A stretch of DNA of 20,549 bases from a bacterium 210917-DFI.7.65 (lineage in GTDB: Bacteria > Bacillota > Clostridia > Oscillospirales > Oscillospiraceae). The position numbers were made by a program, and so were the translations under genes. The notes beneath the pieces were generated by a model. That model worked only from the letters and a program-made list of their open reading frames with translations. It made no database searches and was not told where the DNA came from. Below, one piece after another: positions 1-8,108 of the stretch. The stretch spans positions 1 to 20,549 of the forward strand of contig JAJCJJ010000008.1 in assembly GCA_020555865.1 (NCBI GenBank), in the 5' to 3' direction. Positions within the stretch are counted from its first letter, which is position 1; the number at the start of each line of letters is the position of its first letter.

Positions 1-73
1 CACAAATAACCCGTTTTTCCTCCAAAACACCGACTTATAAATACCGCATAGCACCTCTTTGACCGCAAAGCAA

Positions 74-114
74 AATCCCCGGAAAGCCGCGCCACAGCGG
101 CCTTTCCGGGGATT
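74..114 (-). terminator. Rho-independent terminator, probably of the sulfate transporter operon
   Basis: Arms at 74-90 and 97-114 pair over 17 bases with one bulged base, around the six-base loop GCCACA. Read on the minus strand, the hairpin is followed by TTTTGCTTT, a moderate T-run; on the plus strand there is no T-run. It lies about 225 bases after the cysA stop codon and is the first good terminator downstream of that operon. Confidence 0.65.
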
Positions 115-138
115 GCAAAACGTATGGCTTTCCAATTT

Positions 139-245
139 GGTAGACATTTCGCCGGCGGGCACTGCCGTCACTCCCCCTCCATCTCTTGTCCCCCAACTGT
201 TTTCCTTTCCCATTTGGGTAGACATCCGGTAGACATGGTAGACAG
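139..245. repeat. Four copies of a GGTAGACAT motif
   Basis: Exact GGTAGACAT occurs at 139-147, 217-225 and 228-236, and a fourth copy differing in the last base (GGTAGACAG) lies at 237-245. The first two copies share a longer context, CCAATTTGGTAGACAT at 132-147 against CCATTTGGGTAGACAT at 210-225. Read on the minus strand the unit is ATGTCTACC. Clustered short repeats like this occur as protein-binding arrays and at the ends of some insertion sequences; which applies here cannot be told from the sequence. Confidence 0.6.
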
Positions 246-339
246 AGGCTGGAAGAATCTGGATAAACTTACTGCCCGTTTTTTCTCGAAAACATAAAAT
301 GCTCTTCGCGCTGCAGTTCAGAGACATTTTCTAACCATT

Positions 340-1380
340 TCATACGAACCGATCATTGTTCAGCGGAAGCGTTGCCTCACCTTCCATTCCTTGCGCACGG
401 GAAATATAAAACTGCACCGAATCCCCGGGCGACAACGGCGGCGCCTCAAACGAACGGAACGCATTCAGCGTTTCACCGCAGGCCGCAATCCGCAGCTCAT
501 ACAGTGCGCCGCGAAACGATACTTCCTGCACCACACCTGGGTTCAAAAGTTCTTTCTTCTGACCGGATGCTTCCCCACAGGAAAAGACATGCACAAACTC
601 CGGCTGTACCACCGCATGCCCCACAGGTGCATGCGCAAAACCGGAAAACGCACGGATATTGCTCACTATTGTTCCCCGGCCGATAAACTGCGCCACAAAA
701 GGCGTTTTGGGATTCATGCAGATCTCCACCGGAGTGCCCACCTGTTCGATGCGCCCCTTATTCGTGACTACAATCTCATCGGCTACTTCGATGGCTTCCT
801 CCTGATCGTGCGTCACAAAAATACTGGTGACGCCCAAACGGGAAATGGTATGGCGCAGCCAGGCGCGCAGATCTTTTCGCACCTTTGCATCAATGGCGGC
901 AAAAGGCTCGTCCAGCAGCAGCAGGCGCGGGCTGGGCGCAATGGCGCGGGCAAACGCCACCCTCTGCCGCTGACCGCCGGAGAGCTGATTGGGATAGCGC
1001 TTTCCCAGCCCCTCCAGATTGGTCAGGCTGAGCAGCTCCTCCACCCGCTGCTGAATATACTGTTTGTCCCGCTTTTGGATCTCCAGCCCAAAGGCGATGT
1101 TGTCATAGACTGTCATATATTTGAACAGCGCATAATTCTGAAACACGAATCCGATGCCGCGCTGGCTGCCCGGCACATCGTTGACAATTCGTCCATCAAT
1201 GACAATGTCTCCGGAGTCCTGATGCTCCAGCCCTGCAATCATACGCAGAATGGTGGTTTTTCCGCTGCCGGAAGGCCCCAACAGCGCTACCAGCCGCCCC
1301 TCCTCAATTGCCAGATCAATGTGATCCGCCGCCGGATAAGCATCGTAGGTTTTTACGACGTTTTTCAGTTCCACATACAT
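340..1380 (-). CDS. cysA: Sulfate-type ABC transporter ATP-binding protein CysA
   Basis: This 346-residue protein is the ATPase that powers sulfate/thiosulfate import with the two permeases upstream. All ABC motifs are present: Walker A GPSGSGKT at 35-42, Q-loop glutamine at 81, signature LSGGQ at 133-137, Walker B LLLLDEP at 153-159, D-loop around 161-165 and switch histidine 191. The last ~110 residues form the extra regulatory (TOBE-like) region typical of CysA and related importers. Length is normal for the family. Its ATG shares one base with the cysW stop (TGATG), which implies translational coupling. It is the last gene of the operon. Assignment to sulfate rather than molybdate or tungstate rests mainly on the two-permease layout and the binding protein. 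That last point is inference. Confidence 0.9.
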   Translation of the reverse strand: MYVELKNVVKTYDAYPAADHIDLAIEEGRLVALLGPSGSGKTTILRMIAGLEHQDSGDIVIDGRIVNDVPGSQRGIGFVFQNYALFKYMTVYDNIAFGLEIQKRDKQYIQQRVEELLSLTNLEGLGKRYPNQLSGGQRQRVAFARAIAPSPRLLLLDEPFAAIDAKVRKDLRAWLRHTISRLGVTSIFVTHDQEEAIEVADEIVVTNKGRIEQVGTPVEICMNPKTPFVAQFIGRGTIVSNIRAFSGFAHAPVGHAVVQPEFVHVFSCGEASGQKKELLNPGVVQEVSFRGALYELRIAACGETLNAFRSFEAPPLSPGDSVQFYISRAQGMEGEATLPLNNDRFV

Positions 1381-2198
1381 CAGATGTCACCCCGCTTGTC
1401 ACCTTTGTATTCAATCACAGCCCGCACCACCAGAATGATAATGGCAATCACCACCAAGATCGAGGACACAGCAAAAGCCGGCGCATAACTGTATTCCTGA
1501 TACAGGGACTCAATATACAGCGGCAGAGTCAGCGTCCGTCCCCGCAAACGCCCTGACAGCACCGACACCGCGCCGAATTCTCCCAGCGCACGAGCCGCGC
1601 ACAGCACTACACCATACAACAGTGCCCATTTAATATGAGGAAATGTAATGCGGCGGAAAATGGTGCGCCCACCGGCACCCATCAGGGCCGCAGCCTCTTC
1701 TTCATCGGTACCCCGAGCCTCCAAAATGGGAATGATCTCCCTGGAAATATAAGGAAAGGTGACAAAAATCGTAGCCAGCAAAATGCCGGGGATGGCGTAA
1801 ACCACACGAATCCCCGCCTCCGTCAGCAGCGGATAAATCGGACTGGAACGCCCAAAGGTCAAAATAAAAATCAATCCCGCAATCACCGGAGACACTGACA
1901 ATGGCAGATCGATAAATGTATTCAAAATACGACGGCCGAAAAAGCGGTAGCGCGTCAGGCTCCAGGCAGCGAACAGGCCAAAAATCGTATTCACCGCCAC
2001 CGCGACCAATACCGTGATCATCGTCAGCACCAACGCCTGCAGCGCATACGTGTCGGTAATGGACTCCAGGTATACGCCCAAACCCGCACTGAACGCCTGC
2101 ACCAGCACAAAGACCAGCGGCACCACCAAGAACAGTGCCAAAAACGCTACGGTTACGCCAATCAGCAACCGGGGAATCCATTTTTTCTGTTTCTGCAT
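1380..2198 (-). CDS. cysW: Sulfate ABC transporter permease CysW
   Basis: This is a 272-residue inner-membrane permease with about six hydrophobic segments, beginning near residues 9-35. The cytoplasmic EAA loop that docks on the ATPase is clear: [10 protein letters not shown] followed by TIFRRITFP at roughly residues 166-188. It forms a heterodimer with CysT in the sulfate/thiosulfate importer. The ATG at 2198 follows a purine-rich AAGGGGGA site, and the gene begins 17 bases after the cysT stop. It overlaps cysA by one base. CysT and CysW are paralogues; gene order and the closer resemblance to CysW proteins make this the W subunit. Nothing looks broken. Confidence 0.88.
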   Translation of the reverse strand: MQKQKKWIPRLLIGVTVAFLALFLVVPLVFVLVQAFSAGLGVYLESITDTYALQALVLTMITVLVAVAVNTIFGLFAAWSLTRYRFFGRRILNTFIDLPLSVSPVIAGLIFILTFGRSSPIYPLLTEAGIRVVYAIPGILLATIFVTFPYISREIIPILEARGTDEEEAAALMGAGGRTIFRRITFPHIKWALLYGVVLCAARALGEFGAVSVLSGRLRGRTLTLPLYIESLYQEYSYAPAFAVSSILVVIAIIILVVRAVIEYKGDKRGDI

Positions 2199-2215
2199 GG
2201 CATTTCCCCCTTCTT

Positions 2216-3106
2216 TCAGCGCTCGCCCGCACGCTTGGCGGCGCGGCCCTGGATCAGATTCGTCAGGAACAGCACCAGAAACGCAATGATCAACATCCCC
2301 AGCGCGATGGCTGTGGCCGAAGTATAGTCGTACTCCTGCAATTCCGACATAATCAGCAGCGGCGCAATTTCCGTTTCGTAGGGCTTATTGCCCGCAATGA
2401 ACACCACGCTGCCGTATTCGCCCATACTGCGGGCAAAGGCCAGGCCGAATCCCGTCAGCATGGCGGGCCGGATCTCCGGGAAAATAATGCGGCGGAAAAT
2501 CGTGACCGGAGAGGCCCCCATGATAAAAGCCGCTTCCTCCATCTGCCGATCCACCTTCTCCAGCACCGGCTGGATGGAGCGCACCACAAAGGGTATGCCT
2601 ACAAAGATCATGGCAATGACGATACCTGCACGGGTATAAGCCGGAGCCGGGATGCCGATGGACGCAAGAAATCCGCCGATCAGGCCCGTATTGGCTGTCA
2701 GCGACGTGAGCGCCATACCGGCCACCACCGTCGGCAGAGCGAAGGGCAGTTCAATCATGCCGTCCAGCAGGCGTTTGCCTGGAAACTGGTAACGTACCAG
2801 CACCCAAGCCATGATCAAGCCCATCACCATATTGATGAGCGACGCCAGCAGCGCCGTTTCCAGACTCACGGCAAAACTCATCAGGACGCGCCGTCGGGTG
2901 ATTGTAGCAAAAAAATCCATCACCGTCAGATCCGCACTGCTCCAGAAAATCGAGGCCAGCGGGATCAGCACGATCAGGCTCAGCATACTCAGCGTAACGC
3001 CGATGCTCAAACCAAACCCCGGAATCACCGAGGTAGCCGTGTTGAATTTCCGTGTGCCGTCCGGCGCAACAAACGGCGATTTTGACCATTTCTGCACATC
3101 CTGCAA
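2216..3106 (-). CDS. cysT: Sulfate ABC transporter permease CysT (CysU)
   Basis: This is a 296-residue permease and the partner of CysW. An N-terminal stretch of about 25 polar residues precedes the first membrane segment, and about six hydrophobic segments follow. The EAA loop reads MEEAAFIMGAS then TIFRRIIFP near residues 190-212. The start codon is TTG at 3106: AAGGGGG at 3116-3122 sits nine bases upstream, while the next in-frame candidate, a GTG three codons later, has no properly spaced site. It starts 22 bases after the stop of the binding-protein gene and ends 17 bases before cysW, so the four genes form one transcription unit. The family is firm; the T versus W name comes from gene order. 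Confidence 0.88.
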   Translation of the reverse strand: MQDVQKWSKSPFVAPDGTRKFNTATSVIPGFGLSIGVTLSMLSLIVLIPLASIFWSSADLTVMDFFATITRRRVLMSFAVSLETALLASLINMVMGLIMAWVLVRYQFPGKRLLDGMIELPFALPTVVAGMALTSLTANTGLIGGFLASIGIPAPAYTRAGIVIAMIFVGIPFVVRSIQPVLEKVDRQMEEAAFIMGASPVTIFRRIIFPEIRPAMLTGFGLAFARSMGEYGSVVFIAGNKPYETEIAPLLIMSELQEYDYTSATAIALGMLIIAFLVLFLTNLIQGRAAKRAGER

Positions 3107-3128
3107 CGTCGCTTACCCCCTTGCCCGC

Positions 3129-4175
3129 TCAATCTTCCTCGGGCTCCATATTCTCGTAGATCATATCAAACACGCCGCCCTCGGCAAAGAATTTCGCCTG
3201 GGCCTCCGTCCAGCCCCCGAAATCTTCGATGGTGACCAATTCCACATTCAGATCAAAACGGTCGCCATACGCGGCCAGGATTTCAGGATTGCTGGGACGG
3301 TAATAATATTCCGCCGCCAGACGCTGAGCCTCGTCGGAATAGAGATAGTTGATGTATTCCGTAGCCAGCCTGACCGTGCCGTTCACCCGTGTCACCTCAT
3401 CCACCACCGCCACCGAAGGCTGGCAGAGGATACTCACCGAGGGCGTGACCAGTTCATATTCGCCGGGATATTCCTCTATGGCGAGATACCCTTCGTTTTC
3501 CCAAGTCAGCAGCACGTCGCCTTGTCCGTTTTCCACAAAAGACGTGGTTGCTCCCCGAGCGCCGGAATCCAAGACCAGCACATTCTGATACAGCGCTTCG
3601 ATGTATTCCTTCACCCGCGCCTCGCTGCCGCCGTATTCCTGCTGCGCCCAGGCCCAAGCGGCCAGGAAATTCCACCGGGCGCCGCCGGAGGTTTTGGGAT
3701 TTGGTGTGATCACGCCCACATCCGCGCGCACCAGATCATCCCAGTCCTCAACATTCTTGGGATTGCCTTTGCGCACGAGGAAAACAATTGTAGAGGTATA
3801 AGGGGCGGAATCGTTGGGGAATTCATCGATCCAGCCTGCGTCGATAAGCCCCTCCTCAGCAATGGCCTGCACGTCAGCCTCCAGCGCCAGCGTCACCACG
3901 TCCGCCGGCAGCCCCTGGGAAACGGACAGTGCCTGGGCGCCGCTGCCGCCATGGGACTGGATAATCTCCAGATGTTTACCCGTCTCCTGCCGCCAATGCT
4001 CAGTAAACAAGGCGTTGTATTCCTCATAAAACTCCCGGGTCGGGTCATAAGACACGTTGATCAGCTCCGGCTCGCCCAACTTGGCGCAGCCTGTCAGCAG
4101 CGCTGCGCTTAGCAGCAGCACCGCGCAAGCGCCTCTTCTTTCTCTCACTCCCCGTACCCCCACTTCTTTTTTCAT
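3129..4175 (-). CDS. sbp: Sulfate-binding lipoprotein of the ABC importer (Sbp/CysP family)
   Basis: This 348-residue extracytoplasmic binding protein captures sulfate (or thiosulfate) and delivers it to CysT/CysW. A basic N-terminus and hydrophobic stretch end in the lipobox LLTGC with Cys30 as the predicted lipid-anchored residue, as expected in a Gram-positive cell. The family hallmarks SHGGSGAQA, then LPADVVTLAL, and later NPKTSGGARWNFLAAW are all present. Length fits Sbp/CysP proteins. It is the first gene of the operon, reading from a good promoter at 4265-4293. The ATG at 4175 has only a weak GGGGA site; a GTG nine codons later would also give a workable signal peptide. Molybdate or tungstate as ligand is less likely because these motifs are those of the sulfate group. 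Confidence 0.9.
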   Translation of the reverse strand: MKKEVGVRGVRERRGACAVLLLSAALLTGCAKLGEPELINVSYDPTREFYEEYNALFTEHWRQETGKHLEIIQSHGGSGAQALSVSQGLPADVVTLALEADVQAIAEEGLIDAGWIDEFPNDSAPYTSTIVFLVRKGNPKNVEDWDDLVRADVGVITPNPKTSGGARWNFLAAWAWAQQEYGGSEARVKEYIEALYQNVLVLDSGARGATTSFVENGQGDVLLTWENEGYLAIEEYPGEYELVTPSVSILCQPSVAVVDEVTRVNGTVRLATEYINYLYSDEAQRLAAEYYYRPSNPEILAAYGDRFDLNVELVTIEDFGGWTEAQAKFFAEGGVFDMIYENMEPEED

Positions 4176-4238
4176 TGCTTTTTCCCCAGCGTCTGCTATA
4201 CTGAAAGAAACGAACCTGCCGCGGAAAACCCGCGTTGT

Positions 4239-4267
4239 TTTTCATCGGCATCGGAATTCTTTATATT
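4239..4267 (+). promoter_or_regulatory. Possible promoter of the FabG-like dehydrogenase gene
   Basis: TTTTCA (4239-4244) and TATATT (4262-4267) are 17 bases apart and precede the dehydrogenase gene by about 65 bases. The match is weaker than that of the opposing promoter, with which it shares three bases of the -10 box, so the two could not be occupied together. Confidence 0.4.
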
Positions 4268-4293
4268 ATACCTGTCCGGCACTGGAAAGGCAA
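4265..4293 (-). promoter_or_regulatory. Promoter of the sbp-cysTWA operon
   Basis: Read on the minus strand, TTGCCT (4293-4288) and a perfect TATAAT (4270-4265) are separated by 17 bases. Transcription would begin near 4258, giving a leader of about 80 bases before the sbp ATG. The leader contains a CGCGG/CCGCG hairpin. The -10 box overlaps the -10 box of the promoter pointing the other way. Confidence 0.7.
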
Positions 4294-4332
4294 GTCCCTG
4301 TTGCGTCGGGCACGGAAGGAGGAACGGAGCAA

Positions 4333-5073
4333 ATGTCCATGAATCGCGTGGCGTTGGTCACCGGAGCTGGCCGGGGCATCGGCCGGGCAATCGCCCTGAA
4401 GCTGGCCGGAGCCGGCTGGGATGTGGCTGTGAATTACCGCACCAGCGCCGCAGGCGCAGAAGAAATTGCCTCAAACATTATCATCCTGGGCCGCCGGGCC
4501 ATTGCCGTGCAGGCCGACGTCGCCGATGCGCAGGCCGTACGCGCTATGGTGGCCGACGTGGAAGACCGTCTTGGCCCGGTGTCGCTGCTGGTCAACAACG
4601 CCGGTCTTTCCTGGACCGGCCTGTTTCAGGACACGGCGTATGACGCCTGGCGCCGCCTGTTCACCGTGAACGTAGACGGAGCGTATCACTGCATTCAGGC
4701 CGTACTTCCCCGGATGCTCCATGAAAAAGAGGGAAACATTATCAACGTCACTTCCATCTGGGGGCTTCACGGCGCCTCCTGCGAGGTGGCCTACGCCGCC
4801 ACCAAGGCTGCGCTGGTGGGGCTGACCAAATCACTGGCTGCTGAGCTGGCCCCCTCCGGTATCCGGGTCAACGCCGTGGCGCCTGGCTGCATTGATTCGG
4901 ACATGCTCCGCGCCCTGGGGAAGGATACCGTCGCATCCCTGGCGCAGGAGACGCCCCTGGGGCGGATTGGCACTGCGGAAGACGTGGCCAAAGTCGTCCG
5001 CTTCCTGGCCGCCGCCGATTCTGATTTCATCACCGGCCAGATTCTGACCGCCGACGGCGGCTTCACCCTGTAA
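4333..5073 (+). CDS. Short-chain dehydrogenase/reductase, FabG-like
   Basis: This is a 246-residue NAD(P)-dependent oxidoreductase of the classical SDR family. The cofactor motif TGAGRGIG is at 10-17, the structural NNAG at 88-91, and the catalytic tetrad is complete: Asn113, Ser141, Tyr154 and Lys158 (YAATK). The C-terminal GRIGTAEDVA and ITGQILTADGG segments are those of 3-oxoacyl-ACP reductase-like proteins. AAGGAGG at 4316-4322 lies ten bases before the chosen ATG; a second ATG two codons later is also possible. The gene stands alone, with its own terminator, and not among fatty-acid synthesis genes, so a housekeeping FabG role is doubtful and its substrate is unknown. The family is certain, the reaction is not. 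Confidence 0.85.
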   Translation: MSMNRVALVTGAGRGIGRAIALKLAGAGWDVAVNYRTSAAGAEEIASNIIILGRRAIAVQADVADAQAVRAMVADVEDRLGPVSLLVNNAGLSWTGLFQDTAYDAWRRLFTVNVDGAYHCIQAVLPRMLHEKEGNIINVTSIWGLHGASCEVAYAATKAALVGLTKSLAAELAPSGIRVNAVAPGCIDSDMLRALGKDTVASLAQETPLGRIGTAEDVAKVVRFLAAADSDFITGQILTADGGFTL

Positions 5074-5081
5074 CAGCAGCT

Positions 5082-5117
5082 GCATGCACCCGCCGGCGGC
5101 GGGTGCATGCGCGTTTT
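5082..5117 (+). terminator. Terminator of the FabG-like dehydrogenase gene
   Basis: A perfect 13-base stem (5082-5094 with 5098-5110) around the loop GGC is followed by GCGTTTT. It begins nine bases after the stop codon. Confidence 0.75.
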
Positions 5118-5155
5118 ACACAGTTTCCAGCGCTTCTTCCCCCGGTATTTTCTAC

Positions 5156-5185
5156 TTACATTCCCTCCCGTTTTTATGTTATACT
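5156..5185 (+). promoter_or_regulatory. Promoter of the leader RNA and DUF2798 gene
   Basis: TTACAT (5156-5161) and TATACT (5180-5185) are 18 bases apart. Transcription would start near 5192, about 160 bases before the start codon of the membrane protein gene. Confidence 0.6.
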
Positions 5186-5191
5186 TTCCGC

Positions 5192-5293
5192 AAGAGGAAA
5201 AGTGCACAGCACCTTGTCGGTATCATTGGAAACGACCCGCGCCGGCGCGCGGGAGAACAACACGCACAGGACACGCCCTGCGTGTATTTTTTT
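5192..5293 (+). ncRNA. Structured leader of about 100 nt ending in a terminator (attenuator or small RNA)
   Basis: Between the promoter and the DUF2798 gene the transcript can form three successive hairpins: GTGC/GCAC at 5202-5212; a perfect 7-base stem CCCGCGC/GCGCGGG at 5236-5253 with loop CGGC; and ACACGCA/TGCGTGT at 5260-5285. The last is followed by A and then seven T, which is the form of an intrinsic terminator. This lies upstream of the coding region's own AAGGAG site at 5337-5342, so the hairpin would stop transcription before the gene unless prevented. I do not recognise it as a known riboswitch class. It could be an attenuator, a riboswitch or a free small RNA. Confidence 0.5.
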
Positions 5294-5352
5294 GCGCTCT
5301 TTTCCCACTGCAGCCATACTGTGATTTGAAGTTGAAAAGGAGACTGGTTCCA

Positions 5353-5865
5353 ATGCCGAAAAACAAACTGCAAGAAGTGATCTTTTCCCTGCTGATGGTT
5401 CTCGCCATGGTTTATGCCATGGTGTGCTACAACATCGCCCTGGCTCAGGGCGGTTTGCACAACGCCGTATTCCTTCTGGCCCTGCGGGAGTTGCCCATCA
5501 TGGCGCCCGTCGCTTTCGCCCTGGAAGTGCTGGTGGTGGGCCGATTGGCCCGGCGGATGGCGCTGGCGCTGCGCCTGGTCTGCGTGGAACGCGACCCGCA
5601 GATCCTGGTAACCCTGGCCGTTTCCTCCATGACCGTATGCCTGATGTGTCCGCTGATGAGCCTGTTTTCCGTGGCGCTGTTCCAGCATCCCGGCGTGCAG
5701 CTCCCCGCCGCATGGCTGCAGAGCGCCGCGCTGAGCTTCCCCATGGCTCTGTGCTGGCAGCTCTTTTTCGCCGGCCCCGCCGTGCGCTTTGTGTTCCGGC
5801 TGCTGTTTTGCCGGCCGCATGCCGTGCCTGTGCCCGAACAGAGCACGGAGTCTTCGTCGCTCTGA
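5353..5865 (+). CDS. DUF2798-type integral membrane protein
   Basis: This is a 170-residue membrane protein with about four transmembrane segments (roughly 7-30, 43-65, 83-108 and 120-145). The opening, NKLQEVIFSLLMVLAMVYAMVCYNIAL, is given here in shortened form as NKLQEVIF...MVYAMVCYN; this pattern is what I associate with DUF2798 proteins, which carry two copies of a two-helix unit. Function is unknown. The start at 5353 is set by AAGGAG at 5337-5342, ten bases upstream; the open frame extends further but runs back through the leader terminator and has no better site. It is a single gene, bounded by a leader terminator upstream and a bidirectional terminator downstream. Confidence 0.7.
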   Translation: MPKNKLQEVIFSLLMVLAMVYAMVCYNIALAQGGLHNAVFLLALRELPIMAPVAFALEVLVVGRLARRMALALRLVCVERDPQILVTLAVSSMTVCLMCPLMSLFSVALFQHPGVQLPAAWLQSAALSFPMALCWQLFFAGPAVRFVFRLLFCRPHAVPVPEQSTESSSL

Positions 5866-5872
5866 GCGCAGC

Positions 5873-5913
5873 AAAAGCCGTCGTGCTCCCTCAAGGGAGC
5901 ACGACAGCTTTTT
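5873..5913. terminator. Bidirectional terminator between the DUF2798 and AOR genes
   Basis: An 11-base perfect stem, GTCGTGCTCCC (5880-5890) with GGGAGCACGAC (5895-5905), has the loop TCAA. It is flanked by AAAAGC on the left and AGCTTTTT on the right, so it can end both convergent transcripts. Confidence 0.85.
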
Positions 5914-5925
5914 CACTGATATAAC

Positions 5926-8091
5926 TTATGCCCCGGCCTCCTGCCTGCAGTATTCCACAAACCGGATAACGGGCGGCTCGCCATAGTCGTGCCAGCGCTG
6001 GGCGGGGCGTTTGGGCAGATAGCCCAGCTTTTCCATCTCGTCGGCCACATCCTGCAGGCCGTACTTTTCATACGCTTCGCGGTAGGGCCAGCCGGTCTCC
6101 AGATCCCAGTCCCGTGCCTCGTAAATGAGATCCACCATCTCGTTCCACTGCTGCCAGTCGGCCACTTCGCCCCAGGAATCGGGAATCGACATGGTGCGCC
6201 AGACTTCCTCAATCTCCATACGGCGGCAGCGACCATGATTGCGAATCAGAATAGCGCGCAGCAGCAGCTTGGAGCGGCAGGCCGCCGCATGCAGCTCCTC
6301 GGCGGTCATTGGATAACCCGTGGCAGCGGCGTACATCTCCGCCTCCATGGTGGGCCACCAGGGATCGGGGCTTTGCCATTCACAGCTCATGACAGAATCC
6401 TTGATCTCGGCATTGTTCTGCACATTGATGATGGCACAGATCAGATTCGGGCTGTGATAGGGATCAGCCATGGCCTCGGCGTGGTGTTCAAACTCGCTGT
6501 GGAAATGCTCCACGGTGTTGGCGTCGCGGGTAGAGAGCATGCGGATGATGCAGGCAGCCAGCCAGGTGGGCTTTTCCACGCTGCCCTCGTAGCCGCGGCC
6601 CTGCCAGTGGACGCTCTGCCCCCAGCCGCCTTCCAGGGAAACCGGGATGGGCAGCGGCTTTCCGCCCAGCATCTGGGAATAGCGGCCGTGGTAGACCGTT
6701 TCACTGTAAGTATCATAGCCCATTTCCCGGATGGCCCGGGCCATGCCCTCGGCAAACAGATTGCCGTAATAGCCTCTGCGGTAAACCAGGTTGTCGATGA
6801 AGGTGCGGATGAAAGCGGTGTTCTCCACATCCACCTCCATACCGGTACCCAGATCCATGCCCTCAAACAGCCCCTCTTTCTTACCCATGCCCAGCCAGGT
6901 CTGCAGCCACACGTCGATTTCCCATTTGTCGATGCCATATTCGTTGCACAGATCGTTCACAATGGTGCCTCGCTCATAATCGGGCTTCCACAGATCGTAA
7001 ATATCGGGCAGAATCACCTTGCCCTGGGCTTCAAAATCGGGGTCGGAAAAGTCCGGGGCCGGGAAATCGCGGCCCAGCAGCTTACAGGGAGCGCAATAGT
7101 TCTGCCTGGTAGGCCAGAACATGCCCACCGGGGCGGGGATATCCGCTTTGTAACCGAATGTACTGGCGCTGACGCATTTTTCAATATGGTTGACCGGCTT
7201 ATCCTCAAAAGCGCTGGGGCCGTTCATCAGCAGAGCGTTGCAGCGCTGATTGCATCCCGGACTGCAAGCCACGTTGCCGCGGTCGTATTTCACCTCGAAC
7301 TCGCCGCCGGGCACGCCCAGCTGATCCAGGTGCAGCACCGGGGAAGGCCGCATACTGGGATTGTTCATGTTCAGGCGCAGGTATTTAAGCTTTTCAATAT
7401 CCGCCGGCGCCACCATACCGGTGCCATGGACCGTGACGGCTTTCAGCCCCTTGCTGCCCCATACCGCACCGAAGCCTCCCTTGGCAAAGGCGCAGTCGTT
7501 GCTGGTGGTGATGGAGGCAATGCGCACCAAATGTTCTCCCGCTGGACCGATGACCATGCTTTTATACTCATGGCCGCATTTGTCCTCAAGGGCCTTCTGG
7601 GTCTGATGGACGCGCATGCCCCACAGGTCGTCAGCGGGCAGAATTTCGATTTTGTCGTCCTCAATTTTAATATATACGTGTTCCTCCGACTTACCCTCAA
7701 TGATAAACCCGTCGTAACCGGCATATTTCAGTTCCGTAGCAAACCAGCCGCCGATGTTGCCAAAGGTAAACTGCTCAGGCAGCACGCTGGGGCCGATGGC
7801 ACAGGCGGCGCTGCGGCCTCCGGCAGGGATACCGGTGCCGGTGGTGGGACCGTTCATATAAATAAACTTGTTCCCTTCGTCAAAAGCGCCGGTACCAGGA
7901 GCCACTTCATCCCAGAAGATACGGTGGATCAGCATGCGCCCGCCCACATATTTGGGCACATACTGATAAGTGCTCAAAGTGGAAACCTCTCTGGTGGTCA
8001 GGTTGATGCGGGCAATTTTGCCGCAGTAGCCATAAAGTCTTTGGGTATTTTCCGGGTTTTCCAGCAGATCGGCAATTTTATAATTCGGCAT
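5926..8091 (-). CDS. Aldehyde:ferredoxin oxidoreductase-family protein (tungsten/pterin enzyme)
   Basis: This 721-residue enzyme belongs to the family that carries a tungsten (or molybdenum) bis-pyranopterin and one [4Fe-4S] cluster. N-terminal signs are YCGKIARINLTT (22-33), GNKFIYMNGPTTGTG (73-87) and the FGAVWGSKGLKAV segment near 207-219. Likely cluster ligands are Cys276, Cys280, Cys284 and Cys570. The first three are spaced C-x3-C-x3-C, whereas AOR proteins I know have C-x2-C-x3-C. The C-terminal WDLETGWPYREAYEKYGL resembles YdhV. The start at 8091 is preferred because GGGGG lies about ten bases upstream and the longer frame reads back into the ferredoxin gene. It follows that gene by 17 bases. 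Members reduce carboxylic acids, oxidise aldehydes or reduce aromatic rings (BamB); the substrate here is unknown. Confidence 0.88.
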   Translation of the reverse strand: MPNYKIADLLENPENTQRLYGYCGKIARINLTTREVSTLSTYQYVPKYVGGRMLIHRIFWDEVAPGTGAFDEGNKFIYMNGPTTGTGIPAGGRSAACAIGPSVLPEQFTFGNIGGWFATELKYAGYDGFIIEGKSEEHVYIKIEDDKIEILPADDLWGMRVHQTQKALEDKCGHEYKSMVIGPAGEHLVRIASITTSNDCAFAKGGFGAVWGSKGLKAVTVHGTGMVAPADIEKLKYLRLNMNNPSMRPSPVLHLDQLGVPGGEFEVKYDRGNVACSPGCNQRCNALLMNGPSAFEDKPVNHIEKCVSASTFGYKADIPAPVGMFWPTRQNYCAPCKLLGRDFPAPDFSDPDFEAQGKVILPDIYDLWKPDYERGTIVNDLCNEYGIDKWEIDVWLQTWLGMGKKEGLFEGMDLGTGMEVDVENTAFIRTFIDNLVYRRGYYGNLFAEGMARAIREMGYDTYSETVYHGRYSQMLGGKPLPIPVSLEGGWGQSVHWQGRGYEGSVEKPTWLAACIIRMLSTRDANTVEHFHSEFEHHAEAMADPYHSPNLICAIINVQNNAEIKDSVMSCEWQSPDPWWPTMEAEMYAAATGYPMTAEELHAAACRSKLLLRAILIRNHGRCRRMEIEEVWRTMSIPDSWGEVADWQQWNEMVDLIYEARDWDLETGWPYREAYEKYGLQDVADEMEKLGYLPKRPAQRWHDYGEPPVIRFVEYCRQEAGA

Positions 8092-8108
8092 ATGGTTATC
8101 CCCCTTTT

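Larger units (their letters stand above)
1..339. other. Gene-free stretch downstream of the sulfate transporter operon
   Basis: I see no convincing gene here. The stretch holds one strong hairpin that fits a minus-strand terminator and four copies of a GGTAGACAT-type motif, both listed separately. On the minus strand a GGAGG at 19-23 lies near the left edge, 15 bases before a GTG at the very edge, so another minus-strand gene may begin at or just beyond the window. The minus frame from 147 to 1 is open for 49 codons, but its translation runs through the terminator hairpin and resembles nothing I know, so I do not call it. Confidence 0.5.

Noticed and set aside
1..147. Open minus-strand frame of 49 codons running to the left edge, starting ATGTCTACC
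   Set aside because: It has no ribosome-binding site, reads through a terminator hairpin, and its product resembles no known protein.
4057..4332. Extending the FabG-like dehydrogenase to an upstream start at 4057
   Set aside because: The extension runs antisense into the binding-lipoprotein gene and across both promoters, while a good AAGGAGG site supports the start at 4333.
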